Source of the DNA: JBCCSZ01 sp039199225
GTDB taxonomy: Bacteria > Bacteroidota > Bacteroidia > Chitinophagales > Saprospiraceae
Reading direction: 5' to 3'
Assembly (NCBI GenBank): GCA_039199225.1
Contig: JBCCSZ010000348.1
Location: 1-7,610 of the forward strand
Length of the DNA: 7,610 bases
In this document: positions 1 through 4,667 of the stretch, piece after piece
How positions within the stretch are numbered: the stretch's first letter is position 1
Layout: each line of letters opens with the position of its first letter
Notes under the pieces: model-generated
The model's input: the letters and a program-made list of their open reading frames with translations, nothing else
Told to the model about the DNA's origin: nothing
Databases searched by the model: none
Made by a program: the position numbers and the translations under genes

Positions 1-72
1 GCCGAATTCCGAGGTCTGAACTGTGAGTCCAGCTTGGAACCGACTAGTTCTGGAGGTGCAGTTGAGCTATAA
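1..72 (+). CDS. Possible 3' end of an upstream gene (partial)
   Basis: Frame 1 is open from the window edge for 23 codons and closes with TAA at 70-72. The tail reads ...NCESSLEPTSSGGAVEL. I do not recognise it, and 23 codons are too few to judge coding potential. Frame 3 of the opposite strand is also partly open here, so the strand is not certain. It is listed only because a gene may enter from the left edge. Sequence to the left of the window would settle it at once. Confidence 0.2.
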   Translation, partial: AEFRGLNCESSLEPTSSGGAVEL

Positions 73-324
73 AACTTATTTTTTCGAGGAAGCTGACTCC
101 TAAGAGCAAGAAAAGCTTCATCCGAGCTCTTTTTATGGCATTTTCCATCTTTGCAGCAAAATACAAAGACAGTTCTGTGAAAACATCGTGGATCGTCGTG
201 AACCGGTGCGTAAACTTGAAGCAAAAAAATCATTTGTTTAACGTTTAGAGGGTGAAAGTTAAACAAGATGATGGACATCCTGTTCCGAAGTGTATTATGA
301 AATCAATCAAAAACAATTAATTTT
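73..324. other. Non-coding leader upstream of the fasciclin gene
   Basis: About 250 bases with no convincing gene on either strand; the longest ATG-started frame I found on the plus strand is 37 codons (135-248) and looks random. The segment becomes A/T-rich towards the fasciclin start. I could not find a good Bacteroidota promoter (TTTG followed by TAnnTTTG at about 19-21 bp) or a hairpin. The sequence immediately before the ATG at 325 is A/T-rich with no Shine-Dalgarno, which is normal for this phylum. The promoter of the fasciclin gene probably lies here, but I cannot place it. Confidence 0.4.
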
Positions 325-2256
325 ATGAAGCAACTGACCTTTACTTTCATCTTCTCCTTAATTGCAACGATCACCTTCAGCCAGACTGTGTTCGATATTG
401 TAATTGGAAGTATGGAACATGATACATTAGAAGCTGCTGTTCTCGCTGCCAAATTAGACGACGACCTAAATAGCGCAGGTCCTTTCACCCTTTTTGCACC
501 TACCGACGATGCCTTCGCTGCACTCCCTGCCGGCGTACTAGACACCCTACTAGCCGATCCGGAAGGCGACTTGGCCAACATTCTCCTTTACCATGTGCTG
601 GGCTCCAAACAAGAATCCGGTGACCTGTCTGATGGGCAGACCGCTGCAACCTTGCTGGGACCAGACATTGCGGTGCGCATTGAGAATGGCGATGTATTCA
701 TCAATGATGCCAAGGTGACTATGAGAGATATTCAGGCCACCAATGGTGTGGTGCACGTCCTCGATGCCGTGTTGTCGCCCCCAACGGTGGTAGACATCAT
801 CGTCAACAGCCCTGTTCACAACACCCTGGAAACAGCCGTAGGTGAAGCCAAGCTGGTCGATGCGCTGAGTGGCGACGGTCCATTCACTGTTTTCGCACCG
901 ACGGACGATGCTTTTATGAACTTGCCAATGGGTATGTTGGACAGCTTGCTGGCTGATCCGGAAGGCGACTTGAGCAATGTCTTATTATACCACGTGTTGG
1001 GCTCCAAACAAGAATCTGGTGACCTGTCTGATGGGCAGACCGCTGCAACCTTGCTGGGACCAGACATCGCAGTACGCATCGAAAATGGTACGGTATTCAT
1101 CAATGATGCCGAGGTTACCATCGCAGATATTCAGGCGGTCAATGGCGTGGTACACGTCATCGATGCGGTATTGGTTCCCCCAACGGTAGTAGACATCATC
1201 GTCAATAGCCCTGTTCACAACACCCTAGAAACAGCTGTAGGCGAAGCCAAGCTGATTGATGCCTTAAGTGGCGACGGTCCATTCACTGTTTTTGCACCGA
1301 CGGACGACGCCTTTATGAACTTGCCAATGGGCATGTTGGACAGCTTGCTGGCTGATCCGGAAGGCGACTTGAGCAATGTTTTATTGTACCACGTGTTGGG
1401 CTCCAAACAAGAATCTGGTGACCTGTCTGATGGGCAGACTGCTGCAACCTTGCTGGGACCAGACATCGCAGTACGCATCGAAAATGGTACAGTATTCATC
1501 AATGATGCCGAGGTCACCATAGCAGATATTCAGGCAGTCAATGGTGTAGTACACGTCATCGACGCAGTATTGGTTCCACCAACTGTGCTCGACATCGTTG
1601 TCAATAGCCCAGTACATATGACCCTTGAGACAGCCGTAGGCTTAGCAGAACTGGAAGATGCCTTGAGTGGCGACGGTCCCATCACCCTTTTTGCACCAAC
1701 CGATGATGCCTTTACGAACTTGCCAGATGGCTTGCTCAGTGAACTTACTGACGATCCAGAAGGGAAATTAACGCAAGCTTTATTGTACCACGTATTGGAT
1801 TCCAAAGTAGAATCTGGCGACTTGTCTGATGATCAAATGACCATGACTTTGCAAGGCGAAAACATCACTGTTACCATCGAAAATGGTACGGTATTCATCA
1901 ATGATGCAGAGGTGACTATCGCAGACATTCAGGCAGTCAATGGCGTGGTACATGTCATCAATGCAGTATTGCTCCCATCCGCATTGACCAGCGTCAACGC
2001 AGAACCAGCCAGTGCGGTCGGAATCGTTGTCCGTCCAAATCCAACCAGCGACCAATTGTACATCGAGATGCCACCTATGGATGCTGGCCAAGCCATCGAC
2101 ATTCAGTTGTTGAATACTCTGGGGCAGTCTATACGTTCCTGGCAAGCACGCGATGCTGTAGAGCAGGTGGGTGTTGGTGACCTTACAGCAGGCATTTACT
2201 TCTTGCGCTTTGCCATCAAAGACCAAATCTACTTCCAGCAGGTAGTCGTTAAATAA
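325..2256 (+). CDS. Secreted four-domain fasciclin (FAS1) protein with T9SS sorting domain
   Basis: A 643-residue exported protein. Residues 1-20 are a signal peptide (hydrophobic core, ending TFSQ). Four FAS1 domains follow as exact 133-residue units at 22-154, 155-287, 288-420 and 421-553. Each has the FAS1 hallmarks: the H1 box (FAPTDDAF), the LLYHVL segment, and the H2 box (NGVVHV.[DN]AVL). Residues about 568-643 form a type A Por/T9SS C-terminal sorting domain: PNPTSDQLYIE, a middle beta segment LLNTLGQ, and the final GDLTAGIYFLRF. The protein should therefore cross the inner membrane by Sec and the outer membrane by the type IX system, and end up on the surface or released. FAS1 domains usually mediate adhesion to proteins or polysaccharides; the ligand cannot be read from sequence. 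Units 2 and 3 differ at a single residue. A terminator follows, so the gene is probably transcribed alone. Confidence 0.95.
   Translation: MKQLTFTFIFSLIATITFSQTVFDIVIGSMEHDTLEAAVLAAKLDDDLNSAGPFTLFAPTDDAFAALPAGVLDTLLADPEGDLANILLYHVLGSKQESGDLSDGQTAATLLGPDIAVRIENGDVFINDAKVTMRDIQATNGVVHVLDAVLSPPTVVDIIVNSPVHNTLETAVGEAKLVDALSGDGPFTVFAPTDDAFMNLPMGMLDSLLADPEGDLSNVLLYHVLGSKQESGDLSDGQTAATLLGPDIAVRIENGTVFINDAEVTIADIQAVNGVVHVIDAVLVPPTVVDIIVNSPVHNTLETAVGEAKLIDALSGDGPFTVFAPTDDAFMNLPMGMLDSLLADPEGDLSNVLLYHVLGSKQESGDLSDGQTAATLLGPDIAVRIENGTVFINDAEVTIADIQAVNGVVHVIDAVLVPPTVLDIVVNSPVHMTLETAVGLAELEDALSGDGPITLFAPTDDAFTNLPDGLLSELTDDPEGKLTQALLYHVLDSKVESGDLSDDQMTMTLQGENITVTIENGTVFINDAEVTIADIQAVNGVVHVINAVLLPSALTSVNAEPASAVGIVVRPNPTSDQLYIEMPPMDAGQAIDIQLLNTLGQSIRSWQARDAVEQVGVGDLTAGIYFLRFAIKDQIYFQQVVVK
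388..1983 (+). repeat. Four in-frame tandem 399-bp repeats encoding FAS1 domains
   Basis: The units are 388-786, 787-1185, 1186-1584 and 1585-1983, all exactly 399 bp without indels. By eye, units 2 and 3 differ at about 27 nucleotides but only one amino acid (Val178 versus Ile311). Unit 1 is more diverged, except for a block of about 50 bp (619-668) that is identical to the matching part of unit 2 (1018-1067). Unit 4 is diverged in its first two thirds and nearly identical to units 2 and 3 in its last third. This patchwork suggests duplication followed by partial homogenisation. Confidence 0.95.
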
Positions 2257-2316
2257 AACTGTTGAGATGAGCAAAATGCTATAGCAAGGAAAAGCACCTA
2301 AAACTGTAGCACGACC

Positions 2317-2350
2317 GATCCCGGATTTTCCATTGTGAGAATCCGGGATT
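2317..2350 (+). terminator. Hairpin terminator after the fasciclin gene
   Basis: A perfect 10-bp inverted repeat, ATCCCGGATT (2318-2327) and AATCCGGGAT (2340-2349). It extends by a G-T pair outside and T-G and T-A pairs inside, leaving an 8-base loop. It lies 61 bases after the fasciclin stop codon. Only a weak T-rich stretch (TTTGTCTTT) follows, so it may act as a factor-assisted terminator or mRNA 3'-end stabiliser rather than a textbook intrinsic terminator. It separates the fasciclin transcript from the sigma factor unit. Confidence 0.75.
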
Positions 2351-2354
2351 TGTC

Positions 2355-2386
2355 TTTGGGCAATAGCCCCAACTATCATATAATGG
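2355..2386 (+). promoter_or_regulatory. Candidate promoter for the sigma factor-lgt unit
   Basis: TTTG at 2355-2358 is followed 20 bp later by TATAATGG (2379-2386). This fits the TTTG and TA spacing of Bacteroidota primary promoters, although the second half of the downstream box matches poorly. Read as a conventional promoter, TTGGGC (2356-2361), 17 bp, then a perfect TATAAT (2379-2384). It lies just after the terminator and about 90 bases before the sigma factor start. The position is right, but chance occurrence is quite possible. Confidence 0.35.
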
Positions 2387-2462
2387 GTAAAGGAATAAGA
2401 GAATCTAAAAAATAATCGAGATTTTTGTGACGATTTGCTCTTTTGGGATACTAACCCTTGCA

Positions 2463-2469
2463 AAGGAAG
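2463..2469 (+). promoter_or_regulatory. Ribosome binding site deciding the sigma factor start
   Basis: AAGGAAG with a 7-base spacer to the first of three consecutive ATG codons at 2477. No such signal precedes the longer frame start at 2435. It is one of the few Shine-Dalgarno-like sites in the window. Confidence 0.55.
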
Positions 2470-2476
2470 CCTTAAA

Positions 2477-2983
2477 ATGATGATGGATCAAAAAAGTGCA
2501 TTTGTCCGAATTGTCCAGCAGCATATGGGGATCATCAACAGCCTCTGTCAGATATACTATCAACAAGCTGAAGATCGCCAGGATGCTCGTCAGGACATTG
2601 TCTTACAGCTCTGGAAGTCCTACCCTTCCTTCCGGGCCGAGTCGGCAATTAGCACCTGGATCTATCGGGTTGGGCTGAATACCCTCCTAGCCAAGAAGCG
2701 CAAAGAAAAGCGGCGACCTCAGAGTCAAGCCATTGATCCGCTGATGCACGGTCGTATGGAGGTTGCGTCGGGTGTCGACGATGATCTGCTGCTGCTGCGC
2801 TCCCTGATCGCTGGACTGAAGGATACCGATAAAGCCTTGGTGGTTCTCTACCTGGAAGGTTACAAAAACAAGGAAATTGCTGAAATGCTTTGTATGAGTA
2901 CCAGCAATGTAAGTACCAAGCTCAACCGCATTAAAAAGGATTTGAAGAAGAAATACCAAAATACGAATCATGAAACTCGATGA
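2477..2983 (+). CDS. ECF-type RNA polymerase sigma factor
   Basis: A 168-residue sigma-70 family protein of the extracytoplasmic-function type, with only regions 2 and 4. Region 2 spans about residues 6-75 (DARQDIVLQLWKSYPSF, then STWIYRVGLNTL, the core-binding and -10 recognition part). A short acidic linker follows, and region 4 spans about 105-160 (LKDTDKALVVLYLEGYKNKE, then the helix-turn-helix EIAEMLCMSTSNVSTKLNRI). The frame is open further upstream to 2435, but I chose 2477 because AAGGAAG at 2463-2469 lies 7 bases before it, and because homology-like sequence begins only here. Three ATG codons in a row (2477, 2480, 2483) leave the exact start open by two residues. The last 14 bases overlap the next gene. 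The product presumably directs RNA polymerase to a dedicated set of promoters, perhaps including its own. Confidence 0.9.
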   Translation: MMMDQKSAFVRIVQQHMGIINSLCQIYYQQAEDRQDARQDIVLQLWKSYPSFRAESAISTWIYRVGLNTLLAKKRKEKRRPQSQAIDPLMHGRMEVASGVDDDLLLLRSLIAGLKDTDKALVVLYLEGYKNKEIAEMLCMSTSNVSTKLNRIKKDLKKKYQNTNHETR

Positions 2984-3164
2984 TCTCAAACCCGCTTGGA
3001 AGCTGTTTCAACACGAGCAGCAATTCAACCAAACAGAGCGGATGGATGTTTTGGCTTTGATCGAACAAACCCATGTCGTGGAGACGGCGCCCCTGTACAC
3101 TCAACCGCTCCTGATCAATGCCCTACTTTTCTTATTGTTCCTAGTCAGTTGCCAAGGAGGATGA
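2970..3164 (+). CDS. Small membrane peptide ending in a C-terminal lipobox-like LVSC-QGG
   Basis: A 64-residue protein. Residues 1-45 are polar and amphipathic (it starts MKLDDLKPAWKLF, a style common in small proteins encoded after sigma factors in Bacteroidota). Residues 47-60 are a strongly hydrophobic stretch, followed by Cys61-Gln-Gly-Gly64 and the stop. L58-V59-S60-C61 fits the lipobox consensus [LVI][ASTVI][GAS]C, but only three residues follow the cysteine. In the N-in topology expected of a signal-anchor, the cysteine would be at the outer face of the inner membrane, where Lgt acts. The gene starts inside the sigma gene (14-bp overlap), and its TGA overlaps the lgt ATG. That placement between two real genes, with coupling on both sides, argues that it is translated. 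It could be a precursor of a lipidated tetrapeptide, a tiny sigma regulator, or a truncated anti-sigma protein. Few positive charges flank the helix (nearest Arg24), which weakens the signal-peptide reading. Confidence 0.75.
   Translation: MKLDDLKPAWKLFQHEQQFNQTERMDVLALIEQTHVVETAPLYTQPLLINALLFLLFLVSCQGG
3154..3160 (+). promoter_or_regulatory. Shine-Dalgarno-like AAGGAGG directly abutting the lgt ATG
   Basis: AAGGAGG ends at 3160 and the lgt ATG begins at 3161, so there is no spacer, which is closer than an ordinary ribosome binding site (about 5-9 bases). The same bases are the CAA GGA GGA codons for the final Gln-Gly-Gly of the upstream peptide. It may help a ribosome finishing the peptide gene to restart on the overlapping ATGA, or be a by-product of the peptide's coding sequence. 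Confidence 0.4.
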
Positions 3165-4012
3165 GTACCTTATTATATCTTTCGCCCATTCACTGGGATA
3201 TCGATCCCCGAATTTTTCCTTCTTTTGAATATTTGCGCTGGTATGGATTCAGCTGGGCCATCGGTGTGTACATGGCCTTTTTGCTGATGCGATACCTCTA
3301 TCAAAAAGAGGGCAAAGCAGTCGAATCCCTAGATGGCCTGGCCATTTACTTACTGATCGGTGGCATACTCGGCGCCCGCCTGGGACACATTCTCTTTTAC
3401 GATCTCGCCTACTACATGGAACATCCCATAGAAATACTCCCTTTTCGCCTTGAACCCGAATTTCAATTTACCGGCTTTCAAGGGCTGGCCAGTCACGGAG
3501 GCATCTTCGGTGCTATGCTAGCGCTGGGATTGTACAGCTGGCGACACCGGGAGAACTACCTGGAACTGATAGACCGGCTCGTCATCGTCGTTGTCTTACT
3601 AGGTGGCTGTATTCGTTTGGGCAACCTTATGAATTCTGAGATCATCGGCAAACCAAGCTCGGTTCCCTGGGCTTTTGTCTTCTCGCGGGTAGACGATCTG
3701 CCTCGCCACCCCGCCCAGCTGTACGAAGCCTTATTTTATTTTGGCATCAGTATATTGCTCTTCCAACTATGGCGCAAGCCCCACCTGGCGGCCCGCCGGG
3801 GATTTCTTTTCGGCTTGGGATTGGCCCTGATATTTATCCAACGTTTCATCGTCGAATTTTTCAAGGCCGATCAAGTCGCGTTTGAAAGTGATATGGTGAT
3901 CAATATGGGGCAGATACTCAGCATCCCACTCATTTTGATTGGTTTGATTGTGCTTTTCAAGAGTAAACCGAAAATACCACAAACAGATGCCGAGGACTCC
4001 TCCCAAAGCTAG
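3161..4012 (+). CDS. lgt: Prolipoprotein diacylglyceryl transferase
   Basis: A 283-residue polytopic inner-membrane enzyme. It transfers diacylglycerol from phosphatidylglycerol to the lipobox cysteine of prolipoproteins, the first step of lipoprotein maturation before LspA cleavage. Family features are in order: RWYGFSWAIG (27-36), GARLGHILFYD (71-81), GLASHGGIFGAM (108-119, His112 matching the essential His103 of E. coli), the signature IRLGNLMNSEIIG (151-163, Arg152 matching Arg143), LPRHPAQLYEA (180-190), FIVEFFK (229-235) and NMGQILSIP (248-256). Ile in place of the first Gly of the E. coli-type signature appears usual for Bacteroidota Lgt. Length is typical. The frame runs upstream to 2996, but that extension overlaps the small peptide gene and is not Lgt-like; the ATG at 3161 gives the expected N-terminus. 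ATGA overlap with the upstream gene implies translational coupling. Whether this is the cell's only lgt cannot be seen here. Confidence 0.96.
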   Translation: MSTLLYLSPIHWDIDPRIFPSFEYLRWYGFSWAIGVYMAFLLMRYLYQKEGKAVESLDGLAIYLLIGGILGARLGHILFYDLAYYMEHPIEILPFRLEPEFQFTGFQGLASHGGIFGAMLALGLYSWRHRENYLELIDRLVIVVVLLGGCIRLGNLMNSEIIGKPSSVPWAFVFSRVDDLPRHPAQLYEALFYFGISILLFQLWRKPHLAARRGFLFGLGLALIFIQRFIVEFFKADQVAFESDMVINMGQILSIPLILIGLIVLFKSKPKIPQTDAEDSSQS

Positions 4013-4120
4013 AAACTGTCAGTAGGTCCTTTTTCAGAGATACCAATATAGGTTGCTTATAAAGCCGAATGCATGGTAATCCTGTACACTGCCGGATCAG
4101 CTTGCATGCAAAAATGGGAA

Positions 4121-4555
4121 TTACAAGGAGTTCGGATCACTGAAGCTTCGCTGAGCCGCCTGGGTATTGACTGCCTTGGTCAATCGCCAGTAGATGGCTA
4201 CAGCCAGTACATATTCCAAGCCGATGATCCAGAAGCCTGGGTCTGTAAAAAAGGCGATGTGATTGCCACCAGCTGGGATGATAAATAGCGGGACGGTGAT
4301 CAATGCATCGAGTATCATGGCGACAAAAAACATAGCGGCACCCAGGAGAAAGCCATTGGTGGAGTGGCCTTTTCGGTAGTATGAGCGAGCGCCCAGCATG
4401 GCGGCTGGAAGGATGGCTATGGATAGTACCAGGTTGGCTTGAACCTCGGGGTCTGGTAGAAACGGAACATAAAATGATCCCACAAAGGCGGAGACACCGA
4501 AGATGTAGGCGATAAAACCAGCTACTAAAACGCTTTTTACTTTTAGACTTTTCAT
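4121..4555 (-). CDS. Small four-helix membrane protein, DUF5367-like
   Basis: A 144-residue integral membrane protein of unknown function with about four transmembrane segments: residues 10-31, 41-56, 68-94 and 107-124. A basic loop RSYYRKGH (57-64) lies between helices 2 and 3. Recognisable stretches are VGSFYVP, SIAILPAAMLGA, DALITVPLFI and GGNHIAFFTDPGFW. From memory these resemble the DUF5367 family of Bacteroidota membrane proteins; I cannot confirm that without a profile search. It starts 112 bases after the stop of the AraC-type regulator on the same strand and may be co-transcribed with it or controlled by it. It converges with lgt, leaving 108 bases between them in which I found no convincing terminator hairpin. 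A longer overlapping frame (4137-4607) is rejected as a shadow: it lacks hydrophobic pattern. Confidence 0.85.
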   Translation of the reverse strand: MKSLKVKSVLVAGFIAYIFGVSAFVGSFYVPFLPDPEVQANLVLSIAILPAAMLGARSYYRKGHSTNGFLLGAAMFFVAMILDALITVPLFIIPAGGNHIAFFTDPGFWIIGLEYVLAVAIYWRLTKAVNTQAAQRSFSDPNSL

Positions 4556-4614
4556 AATTGTTGGATTTTGGATTTCTTTGATGATTCAAATTTCCAAAAC
4601 ACAGCAATCCCTTT

Positions 4615-4658
4615 CGTCCGGATGGATTTATCCGTACGTCCGAATGAGCATCCGGACG
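4615..4658. repeat. Perfect 10-bp inverted repeat built on CGTCCG
   Basis: CGTCCGGATG (4615-4624) and its exact complement CATCCGGACG (4649-4658) flank a 24-base spacer. The spacer contains another CGTCCG (4637-4642) next to the palindrome CGTACG. It lies between the stop of the AraC-type regulator and the start of the small membrane gene, both on the minus strand. There is no T tract after it in either direction. It could be a terminator or attenuator, an mRNA stabiliser, or an operator for the regulator; the sequence does not decide. Confidence 0.6.
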
Positions 4659-4667
4659 TTCGGGAGC

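Noticed and set aside
151..163. First Gly missing from the E. coli-type Lgt signature (residues 151-163 of Lgt), suggesting a defective enzyme
   Set aside because: Arg152, Asn155, Asn158, Glu160 and His112 are all present, and the IRLGN form appears normal for Bacteroidota Lgt, so the enzyme should be active. The numbers here are Lgt residues, not window bases.
135..248. 37-codon ATG frame upstream of the fasciclin gene
   Set aside because: It has no ribosome binding site, recognisable motif or coding bias; length is expected by chance.
388..1983. Tandem repeats as a CRISPR or satellite array
   Set aside because: The repeats are in frame, 399 bp long without spacers, and encode complete FAS1 domains.
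1780..2463. 227-residue frame on the minus strand across the end of the fasciclin gene
   Set aside because: It is antisense to a certain gene and runs through the terminator hairpin; composition looks like a shadow of the repeat coding sequence.
2435..2476. Longer sigma factor start with 14 extra residues
   Set aside because: It has no ribosome binding site and its sequence does not resemble the start of sigma region 2, whereas 2477 has AAGGAAG at good spacing.
2996..3160. N-terminal extension of the lgt frame by 55 codons
   Set aside because: The residues are not Lgt-like and overlap the small peptide gene in another frame; the ATG at 3161 gives the normal Lgt N-terminus and an ATGA junction.
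4013..4120. Terminator between the convergent lgt and membrane genes
   Set aside because: Only short imperfect pairings were found (such as TGCATG with CATGCA over a long loop); not strong enough to annotate.
4137..4607. 156-residue minus-strand frame overlapping the small membrane gene
   Set aside because: It is rich in Arg, His, Pro and Ser without domain or membrane pattern; the 4121-4555 frame has clear transmembrane helices.
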